This document shows, one piece after another, positions 1 to 11,200 of a stretch of DNA of 64,000 bases. Both the position numbers and the translations under genes were made by a program. Position 1 is the first letter of the stretch; each line of letters begins with the position of its first letter. Below the pieces are notes generated by a model. It was not told the origin of the DNA and searched no databases. It was given only the letters and a program-made list of their open reading frames with translations. The stretch spans positions 101,733 to 165,732 of the forward strand of contig QZLH01000036.1 of assembly GCA_003833135.1 (NCBI GenBank). The letters run 5' to 3'. This DNA comes from Oehlia diaphana. Taxonomy: Eukaryota > Glomeromycota > Glomeromycetes > Glomerales > Glomeraceae.

Positions 1-104
1 TCCATTGATTCTGGCTTGTGAACCGGGTCCGATTGATCAACATCTGGAATTTTTTGATTTGTAATCAATTGTAAATCATCCGGATCCATGTCTTCTGTCG
101 TCAT
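1..104 (-). CDS. 5' end of a protein-coding gene leaving the window
   Basis: The minus strand is open from an ATG at 104-102 to the window edge, giving about 34 residues that begin MTTEDMDPDDLQLITNQK, an acidic, hydrophilic start. The stretch is richer in GC than the A/T-rich DNA that follows, as other coding DNA in this window is. No domain can be recognised from so short a piece. The start could instead lie further upstream, because the frame has no close TATA-like box. The product and true extent cannot be judged without the neighbouring sequence. Confidence 0.35.
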   Translation of the reverse strand, partial: MTTEDMDPDDLQLITNQKIPDVDQSDPVHKPESM

Positions 105-259
105 TACATGGAATCTGAGCCAACTCCAAATCGGATCCAATGGGAACCTGGGGCGAAAATTAGTATAGTCAATGTTGACTATGTAATAAAGAGCAGAACA
201 AAAATAGATATTTACTGTGCCACCATTACTGCGCAAAATGGATTGTTGATTCGCAGAAA

Positions 260-605
260 TATCAATATATATATAAGGCTTAAAGCTTACCATAATTGCT
301 TAATAACTATATGGATACGTGTCCAAATTTTCATATCATTTGATTTGTAATCATAGACGCGATTAGCAAGACATATCGTTCGATTTATAATCCTAGATGC
401 GATCAGACAAGTTTGCTCATATCAGAGTTTACACTGATCATTTGATTTATAATTTACTAGGCAATATATAAAAACTATAAAGGCTTTTAAAGGTTTACCA
501 TCCAAACTCTCATGTAATTGAGTTTGCACTAATCTTTTATAGACACGATTAGACAAGATATATAAAGGCTTAAATGCTTACTATAATTGCTTAACAACCT
601 ATACT
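260..605. repeat. cluster of imperfect direct repeats
   Basis: A block at 271-310 reading ATAAGGCTTAAAGCTTACCA and on into CATAATTGCTTAATAAC recurs at 560-602 with few changes, and a shortened version lies near 478-500. Between them a second motif of the type GATTTGTAATCATAGACGCG is repeated near 340, 379 and 536. This looks like a decayed tandem array in non-coding DNA. Confidence 0.6.
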
Positions 606-639
606 TTTATATAAAAAGAACCAAAAAAACTGATTTCTA

Positions 640-1410
640 AATATCATCAACTTTTTCAAAATTTTCAAGAAATCAACTTCTGTCAAACGATATTTGACCA
701 AGGAATTCATAAACCATATTGGATATGACAGTAAGTTTTAAACTTGCACTCTATAGTAATTTTTCATTCAGTTCTCAAGCCAACTTCAGCTTCTTAGCTC
801 TCATCACGTACTTGGAATCTCAAACGAACTGGTCGTATAGAGGATTTTTGGAGCAGAACCATAACGTCATAGTTGCCATATTCCAATTCAAATTAGAATG
901 ATCTTGATATCTTGTCAAGTTTTAACAGAGGCACAAAAGTTAGATCAAGGTTTGCTGAGTTGGAAAAAAAGGTGTGTTTTTTTATTTTGCAAAGAGTGGG
1001 TAATTTCTAGTTGGCTCTCATCCTGACTTAGAAAAATTACCATGCACTGATGCTGGTAACCACTCGAGTTTTTGGTGTATGGGAGCCCAAACTTTGTCGT
1101 TGGTAAAGGACTGTTAGTCTGGAGGAGGAGTACCTTTCCTTATCACTAAATAAAAAAGAGGTGCACTATTAACCTTACCTTCTTTCAAATAGGTAGAATC
1201 AGAGCGGAACAGAAATGGTTTGCAGTCATACTGGAAAGGTATAATTAAACACCTTAAAGGGTAAGTAATTAGTGATGCAATGATTGTATAAATAATAATT
1301 AATTAATTAACTAAATTTTTAATATAGATTTTGAATATTAAAAGGATTTGTGTACAAAATTATTTCATGTAAGTCCTAACTGTATTCCAGAGGAGTTTAA
1401 TCCTCAAAAC
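640..1410. other. gene-poor interval with a moderately GC-richer core
   Basis: The interval around 1000-1230 is less AT-rich than its surroundings and could be worn-down coding or transposon DNA, but both strands are broken by stops and nothing recognisable remains. The rest is unique AT-rich sequence. Confidence 0.4.
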
Positions 1411-1418
1411 TTATATTT

Positions 1419-1883
1419 ATGCGGAATTTGCAAAGAGGAAATACTATCTATCTTTATAACTATGTTTATCGTGAATACACTAAGCTCGCACTGGCATCTA
1501 CACTGGTAGCTGGGCGAAGAGAAAAATGTAAGATTATTCTCAATTTTATGGTGGAGAAAATGGAAGGGATAATACAAATGCCTGGAAAAGATGGGAGTAC
1601 CGAAATATATCAGACTGCACTATGTCTTCGATATCTTTTACTGTATATTGATAAAAAGATACTATTACGGACAGGAATAATGATCGCACATCTTGGAAAC
1701 ACAAGTAATGACGAATTTAAAGCATTTAGCATTGAAGTTTTTAGTGTGAGGGCTGCAGAACGCATGATTAAGTTGTTACATCTAACCAGTAATGGATGTA
1801 TTTCTGATGTCCTTTTACAGGGAATGATATATTATCGGGAAAATGATGAAATAGATGGTATTGAGCCTCTAGATTCAGTCTAG
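1419..1883 (+). CDS. hypothetical protein, possibly one exon of a larger gene
   Basis: An ATG-started frame of 154 residues, with ordinary amino-acid use, clearly less AT-biased than the flanks. The protein has no signal peptide or obvious membrane span and has Lys/Glu-rich and hydrophobic stretches (for example EIYQTALCLRYLLLYIDKK) compatible with a helical fold. A possible splice acceptor (TATTCCAG) sits about 30 bases before the ATG, so the real gene may have a further 5' exon. I do not recognise a family. It could be a remnant of a mobile element, given the repeats around it. Confidence 0.35.
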   Translation: MRNLQRGNTIYLYNYVYREYTKLALASTLVAGRREKCKIILNFMVEKMEGIIQMPGKDGSTEIYQTALCLRYLLLYIDKKILLRTGIMIAHLGNTSNDEFKAFSIEVFSVRAAERMIKLLHLTSNGCISDVLLQGMIYYRENDEIDGIEPLDSV

Positions 1884-1929
1884 CCTAGTTTAATTAATTA
1901 TAAAATATTGTAAATATTAATTTTTTTTG

Positions 1930-3160
1930 TTTTTTATGAATTTGAAAATCAAAACTATTTATCCAGCGTTCAATTTAATTGAAAATCTTAATCATCTTTC
2001 TATTAACGTTGATCAATTTTCCTACATGTTAGTTATATTTGATTTTTTTAAATTAAAGAAAAATTTAGGGAAAGAAAAATTTCTGAAAAAAAAGGAATTT
2101 GAAAAAAAATAAGTAGCGAAAAAAAATATTCTGTCCAAAAAGAATGAAAAAAATTGTTTTTTAAAACAAAATAACAATACAGAAAAAAAAAAGATCGAAA
2201 AAAATAATATAAAAAAAAATTCGGTCAAAACAATAAGATTATTTAATAAATTTTTTCAGTTTGAGAAAAAAATTAAACTTACAGGAAAGAATGAGAAAAA
2301 ACAAATTTCTTAGTTTGAAAAAAAACTAATCCGAAAGAAGAAAGGGAGAAAAAATTTTTTTCGGGTTGAAAAAAAAATTATTAATCAAAAAAGAATTCTG
2401 ATTAAGCATTAACTGAAATTGTATATTAGTTGATTAAAATTCACACGGATCGTCGGATCGAGTAAATAGATCAGGCAGAGGCATGTCACGGGTTTTAAAT
2501 ATATGGCATAGGACAAATTATTTATGCGGAAACTAATCCTATAGATTTATCAAAGAATTTATTGTCCGAAGCGTATGCGTAGGACACTTCCATTCTACTC
2601 CAAACCATGCATGTGTTGTCTGTCCGCACGCGTGTATGACCAATAAAATCTTAGGATCAGGTGTAACCTTAAATTTGTTTACATGTATTATACTTTTTGT
2701 TTATGTCCCCTTAATATTTCTTAAAAGTTTTTTACGCCATTTAAAAAATATCAAATAAATTTTTTAATTATTTATAATTTTTACGTTTTTTATGTTTTTT
2801 AATTTGCTTTGTTTTTTTAAAATAAAAATTAAAATAACTGAAAATAAATAAAAAATAAAAAAATAACACTGAATTTTTGATCGTTGTGTTGTTGATTTTA
2901 TTATGAGCATGTGATTTATGATGCTTCGGACGCATCAGCGGTTGCCATTTCCTAGTTATAGATTTAATTACGAAATTATTAATATTGTATATAATTAAAA
3001 ACAATCTCACTAAAAAATTCGTTAATATCAAAAAAAAATTTTCACTCAAATTTTAGTCGGAAATAATATTGAAAAAAAATCTCAATAAAACAAAAAAAAT
3101 TCTCACTAAATCTAAAAAATTCTTACTAAAAAAAAATTTTCACGCGAATTTATTAATCAG
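1930..3160. other. A-rich low-complexity interval
   Basis: About 1.2 kb dominated by A-runs broken by GAAAA and TTT blocks on the plus strand. The frames it contains are Lys/Phe/Ile strings and are not credible genes. A less biased patch at about 2430-2660 shows no coding signal. Confidence 0.6.
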
Positions 3161-3166
3161 AAACAA

Positions 3167-3494
3167 TAGCCCTGTTCATTTCCGGTCGGTTGCATTTTTC
3201 GGTCGGATTTTGTTGTACAAAAATTATCCAATAAAATTTTTTTATTTTCGATCTCAAATTGAACTGCTTTATATTGAAATTTAGTTCAAACTCCTTATAT
3301 TATTATATATTTTTTCCTTAAATGTCACGTAAACAGAAATTATTGGTTATTTTTTTGGCGTTCGACCAAAAAATCCCAAAAAAAAATTGGGCTAAAAGTT
3401 CAGAAAATGATTGCGTTGTACAAACTGATCAGCCCAATCAAAATTAACTTAAATCTAACCGAAAAATGCGACCGACCGGAAATGTACAGGGCTA
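3167..3494. mobile_element. MITE-like element with about 43-bp terminal inverted repeats and TA flanks
   Basis: The left end (TAGCCCTGTTCATTTCCGGT, then CGGTTGCATTTTTCGGTC) and the reverse complement of the right end (TAGCCCTGTACATTTCCGGT, then CGGTCGCATTTTTCGGTT) match over about 43 bases with a few differences. Both ends abut TA (3167-3168 and 3493-3494), the target-site duplication expected of Tc1/mariner-type elements. The element is about 325 bp and has no transposase frame, so it would be non-autonomous. The TIRs and TA are seen directly; the superfamily is inferred from the TA. Confidence 0.75.
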
Positions 3495-3499
3495 ATATC

Positions 3500-3990
3500 A
3501 TTGACTAAAAAAATCTAACCAACAAAATAGTTCTAATGTGATTATAGTCTTGACCCAAACCAAAAAAAGAGTAAACAATATTTTTTGGGTTAATAAAAAT
3601 TCCAAAAATTCCAATTAAAAAAAAAATCCCTTAAAAAAAATCCAAATAAAAAAATAAAAAAAAAAGAATGACTGAAAAATAAAAAAAATTATATTATAGA
3701 AATGGCTAGTCGTGGTAAATAAAAGAGCGAAATTGATTGCAATTAATAAGAAAAATTATACTTTTTTTTGTTAGTTTTAGTTCATCAGAACAAAAAAAAA
3801 TCCAGTTAAAAATTTAATTAACCGGAATGCATTAGTTTAAAGATTGGTTATTGTAGTTTATTATGATTTGATAAATACGAAATAGATCGAACGCACACTT
3901 TTCAATGTTACACAATTCAAATTATTTATACAGGGTAATCTAAATATGAAAATTTTTTTAATTAGATAGATTATGATTTTATTTACAAAT
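3500..3990. other. AT-rich intergenic sequence
   Basis: Long A-runs and no credible frame. It leads into a good splice acceptor (ATTATAG at about 3991-3997) just before the decayed gene that follows. Confidence 0.5.
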
Positions 3991-3997
3991 ATTATAG

Positions 3998-4386
3998 TGC
4001 AGAACAACAGAGCATTGCTAGTTCTGATAGAAAAGGAAAAGGGCAACCAGATTTCATGTATTTATTAAAACGTGAAAATAATAAAATGTATGAATTAGTA
4101 TCTGGTACATGTTTACATTTAATATGTACTAATACTAAAGGAAAAGAATATAAAATACTAGAGAAACTAATGGATGATATGAATTGGAGAAGAAAAAATG
4201 TTATCCAGAAAATGAAAAATTTGGTATAATAGAAATCCAAGTTGCTGGTAATACTTTTTTTTTATTATTATCATTATTATATAATTTCTTTATTATTACT
4301 AATATAGAAAATATTATTTTATAGGAACTAAAATGTATTTAATTGTACTTATATTGACAACTAAAATATTCTATAAATCTATATAA
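3998..4386 (+). pseudogene. decayed fragment of a repetitive hypothetical family (PDFM / IQVAG type)
   Basis: After an acceptor at 3997 the plus strand reads sensibly through motifs such as KGKGQPDFMYLL and MYELVSGTC, then slips frame in an A-run near 4195-4203. The shifted frame continues with FGIIEIQVAG, reaches a good donor (GTAATA at 4248), skips a 77-bp intron to TATAG at 4324, and continues with TKMYLIVLI to a stop at 4384-4386. Motifs of this kind (a Pro-Asp-Phe-Met segment followed by an IQVAG segment split by an intron) recur in many hypothetical proteins of mycorrhizal fungi, from memory. The frameshift, lack of a start and early stop make it a pseudogene fragment. The AT-rich minus-strand frames over it are shadows. 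Confidence 0.55.
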
Positions 4387-4396
4387 TTAAAAAAAT

Positions 4397-4547
4397 TTGT
4401 AACGTTTAGATTACCTGTATAAATAAATTCCAAATTGTGCAACATTACTTCCATTGGCCAGTTTTATTACGTGACGTTAAACAAATTAAAAAAAAGTGAC
4501 GATAATATAATTCCAGCCAAATCCTGGTGCGAAGCAACAGGTTACAA
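4397..4547. mobile_element. short MITE-like repeat, copy 1
   Basis: A 151-bp unit bounded by TTGTAAC and its complement GTTACAA. It matches 62142-62272 at most positions in the same orientation, including GATTCCAAATTGTGCAACAT-type and CCTGGTGCGAAGCAACAGG segments. Copy 1 carries about 15-20 extra bases near a TTACGTGACG site. Sequence outside the unit matches only briefly (an ATAATTAAAAAAATT lead-in). Confidence 0.65.
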
Positions 4548-4549
4548 CT

Positions 4550-5650
4550 AGTAATATATTAATCAAAAATATTAATATCATATACTATTAATATAAATAA
4601 ACTTAATTAATTGTTCATTTGTATATGTAAATGATAATACTGTTGAATTCCAAAATTATCTCTTATATCATTATTTGTGAATGAATGTATGAATAAAAGA
4701 AAACATGCTGAATCAAGTTCTACATTACCTTCACCAAATATACATAGTATGTATTTAATATTAATATATAAAAAATATAATAATATTTTACTTAATTTCT
4801 TTTTTGCCTTTTCTTTTTACATTTAATAAATTTTTTATTATTATAAAAAATAATAATTAAGTCACATCACTCACATGATTATCACATTACAAATTCTGAC
4901 AAAAATTTCGCCATAACTAATTCTGGTAACTAATTAGGAACCCAATTATGATCTAAGAAATTTTTTAATATAGTATGTTTATGAATGAATTTGTCTCTTC
5001 ATATGTAATAGAAAAATGTTTTCGTCAAACATTAATTTATTAAACTTTCCCATATGTCAATTTAAAACCATCTCTAATAAAAAATTTCTCATGAAATTTG
5101 GAATTAACAAAATTAATCAAAATTTTAAGATTCATACAAAGTTTTTTTAAAACAAAGAAATCCAATAATTATTATTTTAAGAATTTTCTATAGAATTTTA
5201 TTAAAATTCGTTTCTTTTTTCAAGGTAATATGTAAGGAGATACTGGTTTTCTAAAATTATTTTACCATACATTTTCTTGATTTATTTATCAAGAAAAATT
5301 GTACGAAAAATAGTTTGATCTATCAAGTAAAATTGAATGTGCAATAACATCATTCTATTGGAGTAAATATATAACTCTTCATGATTATTTAATGAAAATT
5401 CAGACGTGTGCTTTTTATTTTAGATATATTTAAGGTCATTTTTAAAAATTAAATGGTGAACTTAAATATGATTCGATACAATTACATGGAATTTTGTGAT
5501 CAACTCAAAAATCTATTGTAGAGTATAGAGTTACAGTATTTAATAAAATAACAAAAAGACAATCGGGGTTATGTCGTAATGTGATGGGCCAGGTGATTAA
5601 TTGTTACATACTGTATTATCGGTGAAATTTTTGTTGGTCAAACGTCTGTC
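4550..5650. other. AT-rich intergenic sequence
   Basis: About 1.1 kb with no convincing gene. Mixed A/T runs only. A possible worn coding patch at 5640-5720 (reading GSRSKSNDKLAQNPDKK) is too short to name. Confidence 0.5.
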
Positions 5651-5888
5651 ATTGAAATGGGAAGCCGTTCAAAATCCAACGATAAGCTCGCTCAGAATCC
5701 TGATAAGAAAGTTCAAATCCTGACACTCATTATTCCGACATTTATTATCTTTTTTTTTTGCTTCACATTATTTTTTTTAGACGTAAAAAATAAATTATAT
5801 ATTTCTTATGTCAGATTTTATAATTTAACTTCTAGTGAATGTTTCGTAATGTAGTACCTTATAAAAAAATTTACCAAAGGAATTATTC

Positions 5889-6005
5889 ATGAATTTACTA
5901 AAAACTTATTTGGGTCCTGATGATGAACCAAATGATAAACCAAAACCTCGCAAAGGAATTAACAATAGTTTCAAAATATCATCAGAAACATCATTACAAT
6001 ATCAG
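5889..6005 (+). pseudogene. partial copy of the first exon of the six-exon gene at 24122
   Basis: The 39-codon segment contains GPDDEPNDKPKPRKG and ends ...SLQYQ exactly at a GTATTT donor. The first exon at 24122-24268 contains TPDSKPNDKQKSHEK and ends ...TPQYQ at a GTATCA donor, and the first bases of the two introns are alike. No counterparts of the later exons can be found before the duplicated block begins near 6080, so this looks like a stranded first exon, although a fused or re-spliced transcript cannot be excluded. Confidence 0.5.
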
Positions 6006-6079
6006 GTATTTATAAATTTTAACAAAATATGCTTATGTTTATTTGAAATTTATGCTAGAATTATTTTTAACATTTACCC

Positions 6080-7340
6080 TATTGTCATTATGAAAAGAAG
6101 AAAATATATAAGAGATAATTATTTGGAATTAATGTTATAAATCTTTTTAACATTTGTTTCATATTTTTTTTTTTTTTAAAAAAAAAAAAAAACCTAATTA
6201 TATAGTATAAGAATAGGGAAACTATAAAAAGTTTTAGTATTGAGGATGAAAAGGCAATTGGTGGTGCAAATTTAATTTTGTTTAGGACGGATTATATGAT
6301 TTTTCACAAATTTTTAGATTATAAAATTCTTCATATTACTAAAGAAGTAACTTGTGCCAATATAAGAAATAAATTATTATTCAATCCGATTTGCAATATT
6401 ACAGTCAGAACTTGATATAACGAAATCTCCGTTCAGGCAATTTTGAGGTCGGTATATCGTATATTCAATAAATCAAATACTTTTATTATACCGATTTATA
6501 TTTTAAAAAGTATAAAAATTCGGCAAAAATATTATAAATCATATTTTACACTTTCAAATTTTCTGTATGATAAAACTGTATTGATATTTGGAGACTCATA
6601 GTCAGGTGATCTACTGCGTTGAATGTGCAGGCCAAGAATAAGTTAATTCCGGCTGGAATTAGGATGGTATCGAATGAATAGTTCACTAGACATTAATTTT
6701 GAATACATTTAATGGACAAAAATCTATATATTAAAGAGGATATTTTTATTCTTTATTTAAGTATTTTTAATATGATAATGTTTAAAACTTTAACTAATCA
6801 TAACAATTTACAAATGTAGCATTAGCTCTTTACGATAAAACATTGCCGCTGCAAATGCACTTCACGTGACTGTCTGTGGTTCAAGCATCTGCAAATAAAT
6901 TCTGACATTTGATAAAATCGGGTATCGATCTTCGCTGTTTATTAGAATAAACATGTAATTGTATTAAGAATTTCTTTACAATAACAGATAATGACAAAAG
7001 TCATTTATTGATCGATAGAAAAGACCTTAAGAGTAAGATGAACGAGGTTGATAGTCTGCGAAGACATAGTTTGAAACGTTAGTTGCGTTCGCATGTAGGG
7101 GGAGTATGATGTGCTTTTACAACGCATGTGGACATGTGGTAGATGCTTGTTTAAGGTCTGATTGTATTGAGACATCGAATCTTATAAATGAAGGAGAAAG
7201 TTTCACTATGCTAAAAACTTGTTGTGAAATACTTATTTTATTTTCTTTAAAAAAAAAAATTTGTTGGTAGAATTTTAATAATAAATAAAAAGAGTTTTTT
7301 TTTAAAAAAAAAAAAATTAAAAAAAGGGATGATTTGAGAC
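6080..7340. repeat. segmental duplication D, copy 1
   Basis: Direct copy of 15605-16930: shared blocks include AATTATTTGGAATTAAT, a T-run/A-run junction, GATGAAAAGGCAATTGGTG, CTCCGTTCAGG and AAATCAAATACTTTTATTAT. It holds a start-less 69-codon open stretch at 6206-6415 (motifs SFSIEDEKAIGGANL and VTCANIRNKLL) that is frameshifted in copy 2, and ends with a decayed minus-strand member of the repeated family. Confidence 0.75.
6895..7250 (-). pseudogene. decayed member of the repeated two-module family
   Basis: Read on the minus strand, the block keeps the order of the intact genes: a T/A-run junction, an N-terminal start region, then sequence matching the module coding region (AAGAATTTCTTTACAATAAC and TAAAATCGGGTATCGATC correspond to the Cys-Lys-Glu and His-Asp-Ala-Arg parts of intact copies). 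All frames are broken by indels and stops. It carries an extra block (about 7085-7140) absent from the sister pseudogene near 16.6 kb. Confidence 0.6.
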
Positions 7341-7629
7341 CCCCCAGAAATCTGATTCTAATCTAATCGAGATAATTTTTAAAAAATGAATAAATATGAA
7401 TAAGTAGTTATAGTATGTCAGATAAACGCTTAATATTTATTTTCGGTTATAAAAGTCTTTGTTATAGGATGTTTATCACTAGATTTTAATTTGGAAAAAT
7501 TGATTATAAGAATAATTTTTTAGAATAATGTAATATTTGTTCCATAAAAAATACTTTTAAAGTTTGATTAACGATGAAAAATATGTCGAAAGTTGATCAT
7601 TGGTCAATTAACTTTTTCAAGAATTTTTT

Positions 7630-8215
7630 TTTTTTTTTATGCAAGAGGCATATTTATCCATGTATTACAAAATAAAAAACTTTTTATAATAAAAAGAATT
7701 TTTTTTTTATGCAATAGGAAATATTACGTACAGCCATGCATATACTTGCCACCCATTCCTCAAAAAGGAAATTTAAACAATGAGATCGACATGAAATCAT
7801 TGTTTGAATTTCCTTTTTTTGGGAATGGCGGCAAGTATAGCCATGCATGTTTAAAAATAAAAAAGCTCAATTAACTTTTTATAATAAAAAAAATTTCCAT
7901 TTTTTATGCAAGAGGCGTGTGTTTCAAAACAAAAAAAGCCCAATTAACTTTTCATAATAAAATTTTTTTTTTTTATATGCAAGAAGCGAAATTTTACGTA
8001 CACCCATGCATATTTATACGTGTGTATCAAAATAAAAAAGCTTGATTAACTTTTCACAATAAAAAAAAATTTTTTTATATGCAAGAGGCGAAATTTTACG
8101 AACAGCCATGCATATTTTAACATGTGTTTCGAGTAAATATGCTCAATTAGCTTTTCACAATAAAAAAAAAGTTTTTTATTTTTTAGGTAAGAGGAGAAAT
8201 GTTTCAAATAAAAAA
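7630..8215. repeat. degenerate tandem array of roughly 100-bp units
   Basis: Five or six units, each starting ATGCAAGAGGCGAAATTTTA-like, passing through ACGTACAGCCATGCATATTT, then AAAAAAGCTCAATTAACTTT, and ending in an A-run/T-run. Starts fall near 7639, 7709, 7907, 7978, 8080 and 8188. One unit is split by the hairpin element at 7742-7838. The array ends about 80 bp before the channel gene start, so it occupies that gene's likely promoter. Confidence 0.7.
7742..7838. mobile_element. 97-bp hairpin MITE with 10-bp target duplication, copy 1
   Basis: Perfect 9-base ends (ATACTTGCC / GGCAAGTAT), with further inverted pairing inside (CAAAAAGGAAATTTAAACAATG against CATTGTTTGAATTTCC). It is flanked on both sides by AGCCATGCAT (7732-7741 and 7839-7848), which belongs to the host tandem unit and occurs only once in uninterrupted units. 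That is direct evidence of insertion. A near-identical copy lies at 56684-56781. A 9-11 bp target duplication points to a Mutator-like source, which is inference. Confidence 0.85.
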
Positions 8216-8295
8216 AAAGTATATAATCGCAAATGGACGAGGTAAAAAAACAATTTTTTTGGTAATAAATTTATATATTTATAAGCGATTACCAA

Positions 8296-11200
8296 ATGAG
8301 TAAAGTAATCAAAATCGAAGTTGATGATGTTGATAAAATAGATTTTGATAAAATCGATGTTAATGAAAATGATGTTGATAAAATTTTTACCTTCGATGAT
8401 GAACGACATAATGTTAAACCTATTACTATGATAGAAATATCACCAAATGAAAAATACCTTATTACTTATAGTAAAGAAGATTGTTCAATTGTCGGTTGGA
8501 ATGTTGAAGACATTGATAAGGTTCAACTTAAATTTGATCAAACTGTTAAAATGAATGAAGTTATTGAATATGATATCGAAAATTTATGTGTTTCTGATGA
8601 TAAGAAACTTGCTTATTTTCATAAGAGAAGATATTTTCCTGAAAATTATACTGTTGGTAAGTACTAATTATTTGATTATGTAATTATTAAATTATGGTAA
8701 TTGATTTTATTTTAATATCTTTTTTAGTAATCGATATGAATAATAAAGATAAAAAAATTGCATTAGATTTAAATACAAAAGATGATCATAAAAAGTATTG
8801 TTATTATACCTTTAATTTAAAAGGTGAATTTATTTTATATAGTGAATTTTACGTTCATAATACTTTTGGAGAACATAAAATTATTTGGATTTATTCCACA
8901 CAAACTAAAAATAACAAATGGGAATGTAAGAGATTTTACAGGATACCTGAAGATTATGAATTAATTAGTATATCAAAATATGATCAAGTTTACCTGTATT
9001 CAAAAGATTCAGATAATTACATTTGTAAATGGAATATCAATACTGAAAAAAGTGTAAAAATATTTGTTAATGATAAGGATAAGAATAAGGTAATAAATAT
9101 TATAAAATTATTTCAAACCAATTGATGTTAAATTATAATTAAATATATTAAATATTATTTATTTTTTAGATTGAAACAAAAAATATCGGAATATTCTGTA
9201 GTAAAAAGTTTAATATTTTAAAAGTCAATGATAAAATCATTGTTTATTCAATCGAATTGGGAATTACTATTGCTTCTTTGGATATGAATGATGGTAACCA
9301 TTTTTAATAAATTTTATTTATACATTAATTATTACTCATATTAAATCACTATTTTTTATTTATTTAGATATTCAACTTTATAATTTTATGAATCATACTG
9401 GTTTATTTCTTTTACCTTCTTTATTCTATTCTACACCAGATAAAGAAATCAAATATTGCTGGAATAGTAAATACAAAAATATGTTTAATCAAACTTTACT
9501 TGAAGAACCAACTGATGATGAATCAACTGATGAATCAACTGATGAACCAACTGATGAACCAACTGATGAACCAACTGATGAACCAACTGATGAACCAACT
9601 GATGAACCAACTGATGAACCAACTGATGAACCAACTGATGAACAAACAAAGTTTGTGTTTGGAATTCTAAATGAACGCATTTGGAAATCTAAGTTTTATA
9701 AATATATGTCAAAAACTAAAGTTATTGAATATGATGATGATGACAAGAAAACTTACAATCACTTAAATGTTCATTCATTTAATCCATATATGGATACTGT
9801 GTCTACATTATTTAAAAAAGCAACAACAAATGATACAACAAAGGATGATAATAAAGTTAAATGTTCAAATGAATTAACTAGAAATTTAATTAAATGGGAT
9901 ATACGTGTTGGTGACAATAAAATTAAACTGAAAGTTTTTAAACAAATTAAACAAATTAATACTGAATGGGAATTAATTAGCAAGAGAATTGAAAATCATC
10001 CTTATAGATCTAATTATGATCATTATTTGATTGAGACTTCATTATTTTATAATAATGATATTGCTATATTGACATCATTTGGTATTCTTATTTACACTTT
10101 TAGTGAAAATAACAAATCTATTTCTTTAAACTATTTTTACTTTATGGAACGGTATTATAGAAATTACGGAGAAATATTTTCAAAATCTACTTTACCATTA
10201 CCAAATTATGATAGTTATAGATTAAATGGATGGGTTTCAGATGCGAAAAACAATAAGTCAAGTCTTTTAAAATATGGAGATGATTTATTAACATTTGCAA
10301 TTAAAGAACATAAGTTAGAGTTAATTGATGATATTTATAAAAAATGTATGACTTATTTTAAAGAAGATCCAATGAACAATAAGTCATTTTTAAGCATTAT
10401 CACTTCTGCAATGCCATTACTAGATGAATATTATCCAGAATATATTCTAAAATATTCATCAGAAACGAATATGATCATAGATTCTTCTTTTTATAATATA
10501 GAATATCAAAATAAATATTTACAAATTTATTCTTTTTTTCAATCTCCTCAAATAGTTAATTTATCAAAATCTCTTTTATGGACAAATTATTATTATAAAT
10601 TTTATTGGAAATTTAGAAATAGAGTTTTATTGTTAAAAATTATTAATGTTATTCAAGCTTTAATAATACTTTTAACTTTACCCCTTTATTTAGCTACATT
10701 TTATATTTTATCAAATTACAATTTTATTAATAATATTTACACTCCAGATTCATTTTCTTTTATTTATTTCTATACTGAACTTGAAATTTTTAAATTTTTA
10801 AAATTTTTTAAAAAAAGTATAATAACAACACCAAAAATTACTTTTATGATTCCTTATATTAATTTTGTTAATTATTCAAAAAATTATAATTGGTTCCTAG
10901 AATTAATTAGACCTCAATCTAGTCCATTTACTGAATCAATAAATAGAAATATCTATAAAACATGGAATGGTGAAGCATTAATTAATTTTAAATGGAATGT
11001 TTATGGAAAATATTATCATTTCATGATTTGGATTTTATTTATGACTTTACTAGGATGTTTTAATGCTGCTGCAACAATTTCTCAGCAATATATTAAAGAA
11101 GAAATTAGACAACAACTTTTTATTGCTTCAATTATACTTGGAATTATTCATCTGAATTTTGAAATTCGTCTATTTTTTTATAATATTACTAAGCGGTTCT

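Noticed and set aside
2022..3284. Several Lys/Phe/Ile-rich frames of 60-93 codons
   Set aside because: They are translations of A- and T-runs with almost no other residues, on both strands, with no conserved motif.
9489..9680. Minus-strand frame of repeated Val-Gly-Ser-Ser
   Set aside because: It is the antisense of the coding minisatellite in the channel gene.
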